7,747 bases of DNA from Bacteroidota bacterium (GCA_018267355.1 JAFDYP010000552.1:1-7747), one strand, 5' to 3'. Numbered from the stretch's first letter, positions 1 to 6,099 are shown. Made by a program: numbers and translations. Notes: generated from the letters alone by a model not told the origin.

Positions 1-110
1 TCACCCTCGCAGGTGTATTTCACAGGTATATCGCCATTGGCCCGGAATGCCGGGCTCGTGAGCGGAAAGCTGACCTTGCTTATCACCAGTAGCACGATTA
101 AAAAATTCAT
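1..110 (-). CDS. PEBP / YbhB-YbcL family protein, N-terminal part (cut by window edge)
   Basis: Only the first 36 codons are in the window; the gene continues beyond base 1. Reading from the ATG at 108-110, the peptide has a short hydrophobic start (FLIVLLVI) and then FPLTSPAF, followed by GDIPVKYTCEG. The pattern LTSPAF, about five residues, then IP-KYTC-G is the hallmark opening of the phosphatidylethanolamine-binding protein family, bacterial YbhB/YbcL branch (often annotated 'Raf kinase inhibitor-like'). These are small ligand-binding proteins whose bacterial function is poorly defined. The hydrophobic start could be a very short signal peptide, but it lacks a clear cleavage site, so location is uncertain. 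The gene lies downstream of the DUF6496 gene on the same strand, separated by a hairpin terminator, so it is probably transcribed on its own. The family call rests on one motif block. Confidence 0.7.
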   Translation of the reverse strand, partial: MNFLIVLLVISKVSFPLTSPAFRANGDIPVKYTCEG

Positions 111-130
111 GATATGAGATTTATGGATGG

Positions 131-161
131 ATGAAAAAGAAGTCCGGCCATCTGCCGGACC
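131..161 (-). terminator. Rho-independent terminator of the DUF6496 gene
   Basis: Read on the minus strand, a GC-rich stem GTCCGGC / GCCGGAC (bases 142-148 with 154-160) has a 5-base loop. It is followed directly by TTCTTTTTC. One G·T and one A-T pair can extend the stem outward. It begins 10 bases past the stop of the DUF6496 gene, where an intrinsic terminator is expected. Confidence 0.65.
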
Positions 162-170
162 TTCCTTATT

Positions 171-434
171 CTACTTTTCAGACTTGTGAGAAGAAGACTT
201 GCTAGAGGACGACGACCGCGGAGATGAAGAGTGGCTCCTCGATGAGCCCTTTGATGAGGTCGACTTTTTAGGCACCTTGCCTCCTTCCTCGCGGGCCTCA
301 GACAGGCCGATCGCTATTGCCTGCTTCTTGCTGGTCACCTTCTTGTTGCTGTTGCCGGATTTGAGTTTGCCCTCATGCATCTCATGCATGGCTTTCTCCA
401 CTTTTTCACCGGCCTTTTTTCCATACTTTGCCAT
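171..434 (-). CDS. DUF6496 family small basic protein
   Basis: The product is 87 residues. Its first half, MAKYGKKAGEKVEKAMHEM then EGKLKSG and KKVTSKKQAIAIGLSEAR with GGKVPKKS, matches the conserved core I know as DUF6496, found in many Bacteroidota and Proteobacteria. The second half is a tail of almost only Ser, Lys, Arg and His, probably disordered. No biochemical function is established for the family. The highly basic composition and the 'KKQAIAIGLSEAR' helix suggest a nucleic-acid-binding or nucleoid-associated role, but that is inference. I chose the ATG at 432-434 because the conserved family start is MAKYGKKA. The frame stays open upstream to an ATG at 539, but that extension (rich in Cys, Ala and Val) does not look like the family, and no Shine-Dalgarno sequence decides between them. 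The gene is divergent from ligD. Confidence 0.8.
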   Translation of the reverse strand: MAKYGKKAGEKVEKAMHEMHEGKLKSGNSNKKVTSKKQAIAIGLSEAREEGGKVPKKSTSSKGSSRSHSSSPRSSSSSKSSSHKSEK

Positions 435-639
435 AACAGTTGATTTTATTGTCTTTCCAGCTACAAACACCATACCCGCAGCGCTGAGGGCGATATTTGC
501 GCAAACTGAGGAGCAGCCTTTATAATCTTGAGTTTGCACCTATTGCCTTTTCAGATCTTTATGGTAGATCATTATGCATTGTTGTGTAGTCTCAAAATTT
601 CTACGAAGGGCTTGTACGCTGACTTTCAGAACTATAGGT

Positions 640-666
640 TCTTTCCTCTCCTTGGGAGAGGAAAGA
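640..666. repeat. Perfect 12-bp inverted repeat (hairpin), TTG loop
   Basis: TCTTTCCTCTCC (640-651) is the exact reverse complement of GGAGAGGAAAGA (655-666), leaving a 3-base TTG loop. Neither strand continues into a T-run, so it does not look like a simple intrinsic terminator. It sits 8 bases from a second perfect palindrome, suggesting a REP-like intergenic element or a processed RNA hairpin. Whether it is multicopy in the genome cannot be seen here. Confidence 0.75.
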
Positions 667-674
667 TGCCGAAG

Positions 675-694
675 CCTGCCTACCGGTAGGCAGG
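675..694. repeat. 20-bp perfect palindrome
   Basis: CCTGCCTACCGGTAGGCAGG reads identically on both strands with no spacer. Similar CCTGCC-TACCGG-type palindromes are, to my recollection, scattered between genes in many Bacteroidota genomes, so I interpret it as a copy of a dispersed palindromic repeat. Without a loop it could also be a dimeric-protein binding site. It overlaps the last codons and stop of the doubtful minus-strand frame at 680-874. Confidence 0.75.
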
Positions 695-874
695 GCAGAT
701 AGGTGAGATGACTGACTGCACAATAAATCTGCTGGCACAGTGTTTGGGTATATGAGCGTCTAAACCCGCCCCCATATGATGATCCGCAATTTTCTCAGAG
801 CAGTAGCAGCCATCGGGATCAGTTCCCTCTGCGTTTTTGCCATGGCTTCGGGCCACGTCCCTACCAGCAAACAT
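680..874 (-). CDS. Doubtful short hypothetical protein, Cys/His-containing
   Basis: This is an open frame of 64 residues from the ATG at 872-874. Its central part (GTDPDGCYCSEKIADHH, then GAGLDAHIPKHC) has a plausible protein-like composition, with a Cys-x-Cys and several His residues that could bind metal. I do not recognise the family. Against a real gene: it has no ribosome binding site, it lies fully antisense to another short frame, its stop falls inside the 675-694 palindrome, and the region is otherwise repeat-rich. It may be a spurious frame carried by a repeated intergenic element. Confidence 0.2.
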   Translation of the reverse strand: MFAGRDVARSHGKNAEGTDPDGCYCSEKIADHHMGAGLDAHIPKHCASRFIVQSVISPICPAYR

Positions 875-918
875 TACAAGGCAGTGGCACAGTTATTTGC
901 ATATAGGTAAAAAAAACT

Positions 919-1629
919 ATGAGCCTCATCAGATACAAACAGAAGCGCCATTTTGATGAAACGCCCGAGCCCAAAGGGGGCAAAGGCAAAGCCGGCAAGC
1001 TCATCTTTGTGGTGCAGAAGCACTCCGCTTCGCACCTGCACTATGACTTTCGCCTGGAGATGGAGGGCGTGCTGAAGAGCTGGGCCGTGCCCAAAGGGCC
1101 CTCTCTCAATCCTGATGACAAGCGCCTGGCCATGATGGTGGAGGATCATCCGTATGACTATAAGGACTTTGAAGGCAATATCCCCGAGGGCAACTACGGT
1201 GCCGGCAATGTGATCGTGTGGGATACCGGCACCTATACTACCTACAATGGTGATAGCGATGAGAAGTCATTGCTGGCGGGCCTGAAAAAAGGCCATATCA
1301 CCTTCATCCTTCACGGCAAAAAACTGAAAGGCGAATTTGCACTGATAAAGATCAGGGGTGGCCGGCAGGAAAATGCCTGGCTTTTGGTCAAAGCAGATGA
1401 TAAATTTGCATCTAAAGAAGACATCACTACCAGGACGAAGTCTGTGCTGTCTGATGCCACACTGGACAAGCTGGCTGCGAAATATGGCAATGAAAAAGGC
1501 GATATCCGTGGTAGTAAGACCAAAAAGAAAAACCCTGCAAAAAAGGGCGTAACTAAAGAACCGGATATGCCAGCACCACGCTCCTCCTCCCTCACCGCCT
1601 CTGGGTCAAAAAAAAAGCCCCTACGCTAA
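919..1629 (+). CDS. ligD: LigD 3'-phosphoesterase (PE) domain, 5' part of a split ligD
   Basis: The 236-residue product is the PE domain of the NHEJ ligase LigD, which removes 3'-terminal ribonucleotides and 3' phosphates to leave a clean 3'-OH. Residues 28-47 carry the signature QKHSASHLHYDFRLE. His35, His41, Asp43, Arg45, His77 and Tyr81 keep exactly the spacing of the known Pseudomonas LigD active-site residues (His42, His48, Asp50, Arg52, His84, Tyr88). The domain runs from about residue 5 to 160 and includes WAVPKGPSL and EGNYGAGNVIVWD. From about residue 190 the chain becomes a Lys/Pro/Ser-rich linker and stops at the TAA 1627-1629. In typical PE-Lig-Pol LigD this linker leads straight into the ligase; here the ligase is in the -1 frame. 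Free-standing PE proteins exist in other bacteria and archaea, so this product could work alone. The ATG at 919 begins MSLIRYKQKRHFDETPEP, a normal PE start. Confidence 0.93.
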   Translation: MSLIRYKQKRHFDETPEPKGGKGKAGKLIFVVQKHSASHLHYDFRLEMEGVLKSWAVPKGPSLNPDDKRLAMMVEDHPYDYKDFEGNIPEGNYGAGNVIVWDTGTYTTYNGDSDEKSLLAGLKKGHITFILHGKKLKGEFALIKIRGGRQENAWLLVKADDKFASKEDITTRTKSVLSDATLDKLAAKYGNEKGDIRGSKTKKKNPAKKGVTKEPDMPAPRSSSLTASGSKKKPLR

Positions 1630-1656
1630 AGCCCATGCTCGCCACGCTGGGTAGCG
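1611..1656 (+). promoter_or_regulatory. Candidate -1 frameshift signal joining the two ligD frames
   Basis: Bases 1608-1616 are nine A. In the PE frame the codons are TCA AAA AAA AAG CCC, so 1611-1617 reads A AAA AAG, the same heptamer as the Escherichia coli dnaX slippery site and in the right phase. After a six-base spacer (1618-1623) an RNA stem can form: CGCTA 1624-1628 with TAGCG 1652-1656, a three-base bulge, CCCA 1632-1635 with TGGG 1648-1651, a one-base bulge, GC 1637-1638 with GC 1646-1647, and a seven-base loop. The zero-frame TAA (1627-1629) lies in the stem. A -1 slip yields Lys-Lys, then Ala-Pro-Thr-Leu-Lys-Pro, then the ligase MLATLGS. I see no Shine-Dalgarno-like stimulator upstream. 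Polymerase slippage or a missing A in the sequence would explain the same frame relation. Confidence 0.5.
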
Positions 1657-3641
1657 AGGCCTTTGACAGTCCCGACTGGATCTATGAGCCCAAGTACGAT
1701 GGCTACCGCACACTGGCCCTCTGTGATGGCCGCGGAGGCGTACAGCTCTATAGCCGTAATCTGCTTTCCTTTGATGAAGTATACGCACCAGTCCGTGAGC
1801 AATTAGAAAGCATACAATATCCCTGCCTCCTGGATGGAGAGGTGGTGGTAGAGAACAGCAAGGGCCGCTCCGATTTTCAGCTCCTGCAGCAGTACAATAA
1901 AACCCGTCAGGGCGACCTGAAATACTACGTCTTTGACCTGCTCAGTCTGGATGGCAAAGACCTGACTCACCTCACCCTCCTCCAGCGCAAAGAACTACTC
2001 GAAAAGCTGCTCAGCAAACAGAAATTCAAAGACATCATCTACTCAAAGCATATAGAGGAGCACGGCATCAGGTACCTAAAAGAAGCTGCCCGGCGCGGCT
2101 GGGAGGGCATCATGGCCAAACGTGCCGACAGCATCTACCAGATAGACAAACGCAGCAAGGATTGGATCAAGCTCAAGATCACGCAGGAGGAGGAGGCTGT
2201 CATTGGCGGCTTCACCATGCCGCAGGGAGCGCGCATCCACTTCGGCTCGCTGCTGCTCGGAGCCTATGCTAGTGATGGCGAGCTAATCTATACCGGCAAC
2301 TGTGGCACGGGTTTCAATGATGAAACGCTGCGCGAGTTGTTTGATAAGTTTCAACCTTTGCTCACTGACCGCTCTCCCTTTGCCAATGAGGTCAAAAGGC
2401 CGGGAGGAAGGATACAATGGCTCAAACCAAAGCTCGTCTGCCAGGTCAAATTCACCGAATGGACTGATGAAAATAGTATGCGCCACCCTGTATACATGGG
2501 CCTCCGTATAGACAAGAAACCAAAGGAAGTGATCCGCGAAAAACCAGCAGATATGAAAAAGGTAACCGCAAAAGCCACAAAAAAAATGCCTGTCAAGGCT
2601 GCCGTAAAAAAAGCTGTAAAAGCACCTGCAAAAAAAGCTGCGAAAGCTGGCGCCAAGACCACAGTCAAAGCCAGGCCCTCGGGCAAAAGTAAGGACGCAG
2701 AGCCCGGCCCCGCTGCGGGGAAAGAAAGCAAAGCGGCCGAGGTCAAAGTAGGCCGCGCAGTACTCAAACTGACCAATGCACAAAAGCTCTACTGGCCAGA
2801 GGAGGGTATCACCAAAGGTGAGATGGTACAATACTACTCAGATATTGCGCCCTTCATTTTACCCTACCTGAAAGACCGTCCCCAATCGCTGCATCGCTTC
2901 CCCAATGGTATCCACGGACCATCGTTCTATCAGAAAGATCAGGACACTGCTCAGATACCATCCTGGCTGCGCAGTGAGAAGGTCTACTCTGAGTCCAACA
3001 AAGAGGAGATAGACTACCTGATCTGCAATGACCGCGAGACGCTGATGTACATGGCCAACCTCGGCTGCATAGAGATCCACCCGTGGAACTCGCGCATAGG
3101 TCATCTGGACGCTCCCGACTGGCTCGTGATAGACCTCGACCCTGATGATAATAAATTCACCGAAGTGGTAGAAGTAGCAAAGGCTACTAAGAAGGTCTTT
3201 GACCAGCTCGGCATGGACTGCTACGCCAAGACCTCCGGTGCTACCGGTATACACATCTTCGCACCGCTGGGAGCTAAGTATGAATACGAGGTAGTACGCA
3301 ACTTCGCTCAGCTCGTAGCCCGCCAGGTGCATGCGCTGGTGCCTGACACCACCAGCCTCGAGCGTCAGCCGCGCAATAGGAAAGGAAAGATCTACGTTGA
3401 CTATCTGCAAAACAGCAAAGGCCAGACCCTCGCTGCCCCCTACTCTCTCCGCCCCCGCCCTGGTGCCACAGTTTCTACACCACTGGACTGGAGCGAGGTA
3501 AACAACAAACTCGACCCACGCAATTTCACGATTAAGAACACCCTCAAACGCCTAGACAAAAAAGGCGACCTCTGGGGAGGCGTCCTCTCCAAAGGGAATG
3601 ACCTCAAGAAAGCACTAAAGACCCTGGAAACACTAAAATAA
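1635..3641 (+). CDS. ligD: LigD ATP-dependent ligase and primase-like polymerase domains
   Basis: The 668-residue frame covers the rest of LigD. The ligase domain comes first: motif I is EPKYDGYR with adenylated Lys20, then LLDGEVVV (65-72), KYYVFDLLSLDG (96-107), WEGIMAKR (156-163) and WIKLKI (177-182). An OB-fold part ends with VKFTEWTDENSMRHP and GLRIDKKP (271-296). Residues 300-370 are a Lys/Ala-rich low-complexity linker. The polymerase domain starts near LTNAQKLYWPEEGITKGE (379-396). Its metal-binding acids are Asp500 and Asp502 in VIDLDP, with Asp589 in YVDYLQN, and the nucleotide-binding SGATGIH is at 534-540. All key residues are present. Ku recruits such proteins to broken ends, where the polymerase fills gaps and the ligase seals. 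The first codon follows the upstream TAA by five bases, so translation restart is possible. However, the frame is open back to 1557 and reads KKAPTLKPMLATLG across the junction, as intact LigD proteins do, so fusion by frameshift (907 residues) is at least as likely. Confidence 0.95.
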   Translation: MLATLGSEAFDSPDWIYEPKYDGYRTLALCDGRGGVQLYSRNLLSFDEVYAPVREQLESIQYPCLLDGEVVVENSKGRSDFQLLQQYNKTRQGDLKYYVFDLLSLDGKDLTHLTLLQRKELLEKLLSKQKFKDIIYSKHIEEHGIRYLKEAARRGWEGIMAKRADSIYQIDKRSKDWIKLKITQEEEAVIGGFTMPQGARIHFGSLLLGAYASDGELIYTGNCGTGFNDETLRELFDKFQPLLTDRSPFANEVKRPGGRIQWLKPKLVCQVKFTEWTDENSMRHPVYMGLRIDKKPKEVIREKPADMKKVTAKATKKMPVKAAVKKAVKAPAKKAAKAGAKTTVKARPSGKSKDAEPGPAAGKESKAAEVKVGRAVLKLTNAQKLYWPEEGITKGEMVQYYSDIAPFILPYLKDRPQSLHRFPNGIHGPSFYQKDQDTAQIPSWLRSEKVYSESNKEEIDYLICNDRETLMYMANLGCIEIHPWNSRIGHLDAPDWLVIDLDPDDNKFTEVVEVAKATKKVFDQLGMDCYAKTSGATGIHIFAPLGAKYEYEVVRNFAQLVARQVHALVPDTTSLERQPRNRKGKIYVDYLQNSKGQTLAAPYSLRPRPGATVSTPLDWSEVNNKLDPRNFTIKNTLKRLDKKGDLWGGVLSKGNDLKKALKTLETLK

Positions 3642-3853
3642 ATCAGATCATTTATAAGCAGCAGCGAAGCAAAAAACAACTCCTTTGCGACCTGTCAGCC
3701 GTGGCGGAGCAATAGCGAAGAAATCTTCAACTTCCTTGTATTCCTTCGCGTCTTTGCGTCTTAGAGTGAATCCATTGTATTTCTCCGCGTCTCTCTGCCT
3801 CTGCGGTGACCATGTATTCCTTGGCATTCTTAGTGTGCTTCGTGTGAAAAAAA
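3642..3853. other. Convergent intergenic region between ligD and ku
   Basis: The 212 bases separate two converging genes. I find no standard hairpin terminator for either gene. The ku stop is followed directly by seven T on its strand, without a convincing stem. Most of the region (from about 3731) is the dispersed-repeat composite described separately. Bases 3688-3720 (CTGTCAGCCGTGGCGGAGCA and flanks) form another segment that does not look like unique coding DNA. Open frames here run through repeats and are not believable genes. Confidence 0.7.
3731..3850. repeat. Dispersed intergenic repeat composite (GACGCAAAGACGCGAAGG type)
   Basis: Read on the minus strand there are three blocks: CACACGAAGCACACTAAG (near 3831-3848), ACCGCAGAGGCAGAGAGACG with CGGAGAAA (3780-3807), and ACTCTAAGACGCAAAGACGC with GAAGG (3743-3766). 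I recognise this style of purine-rich, roughly 9-10-base periodic text (ACGCAGAGACGCAGAG, ACGCAAAGACGCGAAGG, CACGAAGAACACGAAG) as a family of intergenic repeats found in many unrelated bacteria and often mis-annotated as small proteins. TGTATTCCTT also occurs twice (3737-3746 and 3813-3822), flanking the central block. No transposase is present, so it is presumably mobilised in trans or spread by another route. Confidence 0.7.
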
Positions 3854-4660
3854 TCACGAAGCCTTCCTCCGCTTAGCCGGCGCACTCTTACCCCCGCCCA
3901 GGCTCGCCTTCAGCATTGACATCAGGTCATCGTCCTCCTCCTTCTTATGTATCACACGCATAGGCTTTGCCTTCACCTTCTTGTTAGGCGATTTAGCCTT
4001 CTCATGTATCGTCTTCAGCAGCTTGTCTGTATAGGTATCCTTGTAGGCAGAGATGTCAAACTTCTCCGTGAGCTGGTCTATCAGTTTATTGGCCATGTCC
4101 AGCTCCTTCGTCTTGCCCTTCATATGAGCAGGCAGCGTCAGGTCTTTCGTATCCCGTATCTCCTGGTCAAAACGTATCCTGTTCAGCACGATCACACTGC
4201 CGTATGGCTTCAGTATCGCCAGTGCCTCCTTATTGCGCATCACAAAGGTCGTGACCCCTACCCTGCCCGATGCCTCCAGCGCCTCGCGCAGCAGCGCATA
4301 GGCCTTAGTGCCTGACTTATCCGGGGCCAGGTAGTAGGGTTGCTCATAGTAGATCGGATCTATCTCCGCCTGATCGGCAAAGCTCAGTATCTCTATCGTC
4401 TGCGTCTTCTTGGCATCGGCAGCTTTGAAGTCGGCCTCCTCCAGCACCACATACTTGTCCTTATACAGGTAGCCTTTAGTGATTTGGTTGAAGGGAACTT
4501 CCTTCCCCGTTTTTTCATTCACGCGCTTGTATTTGATATTCGCGTGGTCGCGGCTATCCAGCATATCCAGGTCCAGATTGCTCTCCTGCACCGCAGAGAA
4601 TATCTTCACCGGTATATTGATCAGGCCAAAACTGATAGCTCCTGTCCAGATGGGTCTCAT
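3854..4660 (-). CDS. ku: Ku, DNA end-binding protein of bacterial NHEJ
   Basis: The 268-residue product is a typical bacterial Ku, which forms a homodimeric ring on double-strand break ends and recruits LigD. It opens with [20 protein letters not shown], the near-invariant Ku start. Further family blocks are [13 protein letters not shown] (43-55), [15 protein letters not shown] (60-74), [19 protein letters not shown] (103-121), ALLREAL and [11 protein letters not shown] (122-145), and LNRIRF (159-164). A basic region follows ([13 protein letters not shown]), then an acidic patch, the usual [10 protein letters not shown] and a short basic tail ending KRRKAS. I chose the ATG at 4658-4660 because it gives the canonical start. 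The frame extends 14 codons upstream to a TTG, but those residues are not Ku-like. The gene follows the 4711-5307 gene with a 50-base gap, so the two may be co-transcribed. It converges on ligD, so the NHEJ pair is not one operon here. Confidence 0.97.
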   Translation of the reverse strand: MRPIWTGAISFGLINIPVKIFSAVQESNLDLDMLDSRDHANIKYKRVNEKTGKEVPFNQITKGYLYKDKYVVLEEADFKAADAKKTQTIEILSFADQAEIDPIYYEQPYYLAPDKSGTKAYALLREALEASGRVGVTTFVMRNKEALAILKPYGSVIVLNRIRFDQEIRDTKDLTLPAHMKGKTKELDMANKLIDQLTEKFDISAYKDTYTDKLLKTIHEKAKSPNKKVKAKPMRVIHKKEEDDDLMSMLKASLGGGKSAPAKRRKAS

Positions 4661-4710
4661 AGCAGATGATTTAGACTCTTCAGAATCCAAATACTCTGCC
4701 AATACCTGTG

Positions 4711-5307
4711 CTACTTTTTACCGGTGGTAAATTCAAAAGTCTCCATCTCCTTGCGGAATACACTCTTATACTTTTCAAAAATACTGGCTGTCTGAATGGC
4801 ATTAGTATAAAGTGAAATTGAGAAAACCACGTCTATCCGGTAGGTACCTTCCCGCCAGCTATAAGCACCATGTTTGTAGTACCAGGTCAGATCCTTTCTG
4901 GCCTCCGTCTCCACGGTATACTCATGGTACTGCCAGGCCCGGCCATTGATCGTATCTACGCTGTCCGCCAGTAGGTGTGGAGCGTTCATCCACGAGGTGT
5001 GGTAGTGGCGTAGCGTGGAGGTATCGCTATACGCCGCTATGCTATCTTCAGGCCGCTGCAGGTCCCACACCCACACCGCGATGTATAGCGGACTCGTGTA
5101 GCGGTGAAAGCCTACCATAGGCACCCTGCCATGCCCGCGCTCCATACGGAAGCTCTTGGGATAGCGGATAGAAAAGGGATGTGTGGCCAGCTTTCCCGTG
5201 TCTATGCGAAATACCTGCAGGTCACCGGTACTGATTTCCCGTAGCTCACTCTGCCCATAGCCCATACCCGCCATGCACAGGACCACTATCAGTATTACGT
5301 TTCTCAT
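4711..5307 (-). CDS. Secreted protein of unknown function
   Basis: The product is 198 residues. The first 19 ([10 protein letters not shown], then CMAGMGYGQ) form a clear signal peptide with likely cleavage after GYGQ, so the mature protein is periplasmic or extracellular; there is no lipobox. The mature part has [14 protein letters not shown] near the start, then [21 protein letters not shown], and alternating hydrophobic stretches rich in Tyr and Trp ([20 protein letters not shown]). This composition suits a small beta-rich fold. The opening 'F.I.YP..' resembles proteins of the PsbP/DUF1795-like type, but I would not assign it. It ends 50 bases before ku on the same strand, with no terminator between, so shared transcription is possible, although a role in repair is not suggested. 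The start is the only ATG giving the full signal peptide, and it follows the 5341-5373 terminator of the upstream unit. Confidence 0.8.
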   Translation of the reverse strand: MRNVILIVVLCMAGMGYGQSELREISTGDLQVFRIDTGKLATHPFSIRYPKSFRMERGHGRVPMVGFHRYTSPLYIAVWVWDLQRPEDSIAAYSDTSTLRHYHTSWMNAPHLLADSVDTINGRAWQYHEYTVETEARKDLTWYYKHGAYSWREGTYRIDVVFSISLYTNAIQTASIFEKYKSVFRKEMETFEFTTGKK

Positions 5308-5340
5308 ACTACAATATACTCAATCACTACTGTTTCTTGT

Positions 5341-5373
5341 TTAAAACAAAAATGCCCCCGTCGGGAGGCATTT
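5341..5373 (-). terminator. Rho-independent terminator after the DUF4412-like gene
   Basis: On the minus strand AAATGCC pairs with GGCATTT (bases 5367-5373 with 5350-5356). After one mismatch two further G-C pairs enclose a GTCG-type loop. The stem is followed by TTTTTGTTTT. It lies about 40 bases past the stop of the 5411-6067 gene and before the 4711-5307 gene, separating two transcription units. Confidence 0.8.
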
Positions 5374-5410
5374 GCTATTTCTTAAAGTCTTGACTCTTGC
5401 TCCTAGACTC

Positions 5411-6067
5411 TTATTTCTTAGGAGCAGCCACATTAGGAGATACCTGCGGGTTGAATAGCTTGTACTCAGCAGGTACGCTCAGCGTGGCAGCAGATACTGC
5501 ACCCGGCGTCACGGTGTTAGTTACAGATGCATTAGCGCCTGTGCGGGATTCGGTCAGCATCGGGAATCCCTTCACACCTTGCTGTGCCAGCGCCTGTATC
5601 TCCATACTACCTTTGAAGAAGTCCTTGTACTGAGCAGCATTGAAGTCTATGTCCTTTGTGATCCAGACATCATAAGTGCCACCGTTATTCATCACGGTCC
5701 ACTTCTCGCAGTTGTAGCCGCCTATCTTCTTTGTCTCAGTAGTTTTATTGACCATGATATTCATCGCATCGCCGCTCACAGCAGAGGCATTCATCTGGTA
5801 GTACACCTTCTCACCCGTACCGCTGGTCTCGTACATTGTGATAGACTGACTGGAGGGATTCATCAGCAGCACCGTATTGTTAGCCTTCAGCTCCTTGTCT
5901 ATGATGGTCATGTCTATACGGCAGGCACCCGCGCCTATGTACCAGGTCATGGTGGCATTGCTGCCCGAGCCGTTAAAGTTTGTCACAGATTGCTTCACAG
6001 TACCCTCAAATCCGAATGCATGCATCGCGATCAGGCAGAGAGGCAGTATAGCTAGTTTCAGTTTCAT
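5411..6067 (-). CDS. Secreted DUF4412-like protein
   Basis: The product is 218 residues, with a signal peptide (MKLKLAILPLCLIAMHAFG) and no lipobox. The mature protein starts FEGTVKQSV. It contains the pattern I associate with DUF4412 proteins of Bacteroidota: a strand reading 'TWYIGAGACRIDM', a central 'VYYQM', then KIGGYNCEKWTV followed by YDVWITKDID (115-141), and GFPMLTE (167-173) toward the end. The family is secreted, beta-rich and functionally uncharacterised; a lipoprotein-carrier-like fold is conceivable but unproven. The C-terminus is Pro/Lys-rich. The gene starts 32 bases after the stop of the 6100-7539 gene on the same strand and is followed by a terminator, so the two probably form an operon. 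The ATG is fixed by the signal peptide; no Shine-Dalgarno sequence is seen, as is common in this phylum. Confidence 0.8.
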   Translation of the reverse strand: MKLKLAILPLCLIAMHAFGFEGTVKQSVTNFNGSGSNATMTWYIGAGACRIDMTIIDKELKANNTVLLMNPSSQSITMYETSGTGEKVYYQMNASAVSGDAMNIMVNKTTETKKIGGYNCEKWTVMNNGGTYDVWITKDIDFNAAQYKDFFKGSMEIQALAQQGVKGFPMLTESRTGANASVTNTVTPGAVSAATLSVPAEYKLFNPQVSPNVAAPKK

Positions 6068-6099
6068 GATATGATATTGTTCTTGAGTTTTAGTAATGA

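Larger units (their letters stand above)
435..918. other. 484-base divergent intergenic region before ligD
   Basis: The region lies between the divergent DUF6496 and ligD genes and must hold both promoters, but I find no full TTTG / TAnnTTTG pair on either strand. TTATTTG at 893-899 is only a partial match. It contains a 12-pair hairpin (640-666) and a 20-base perfect palindrome (675-694). Two short, mutually antisense open frames cover 680-910. The minus frame (680-874, 64 residues) is listed separately at low confidence. The plus frame (776-910, 44 residues) starts MMIRNFLRAVAAIGISSLC, resembles a signal peptide, and ends 8 bases before the ligD ATG. Neither has homology that I can recognise. 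Confidence 0.6.

Noticed and set aside
435..539. Longer DUF6496 start at the ATG of 539
   Set aside because: The 35 extra residues do not fit the family, whose conserved start is MAKYGKKA at 434. They cannot be excluded as a variant.
2283..3410. Long minus-strand frames inside ligD (2283-2831, 2859-3410)
   Set aside because: They are fully antisense to highly conserved LigD motifs, and their products are low-complexity mirror translations with no recognisable domain.
3648..3876. Short frames on both strands in the ligD-ku gap
   Set aside because: They translate the dispersed repeat (products like LRRKDAKEYKE), a well-known source of false small proteins.
4661..4702. Longer ku start at a TTG (14 extra residues)
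   Set aside because: The extra residues are Ser/Glu-rich and unlike Ku, while the ATG at 4660 gives the canonical [12 protein letters not shown] start.
4717..4731. TTTACC-GGT-GGTAAA hairpin as a terminator before ku
   Set aside because: It has only six, mostly AT pairs, lies inside the end of the 4711-5307 coding frame, and has no T-run beyond the stem.
5311..5318. TATATTGT on the minus strand as a -7 promoter for the 4711-5307 gene
   Set aside because: It is an imperfect match only three bases from the start codon, with no -33 element at the right distance.
106..6074. Identical 12-base string TCATATCATGAA at the starts of the PEBP-like gene (106-117) and the DUF4412-like gene (6063-6074)
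   Set aside because: One or two shared 12-mers are expected by chance in a window of this size.
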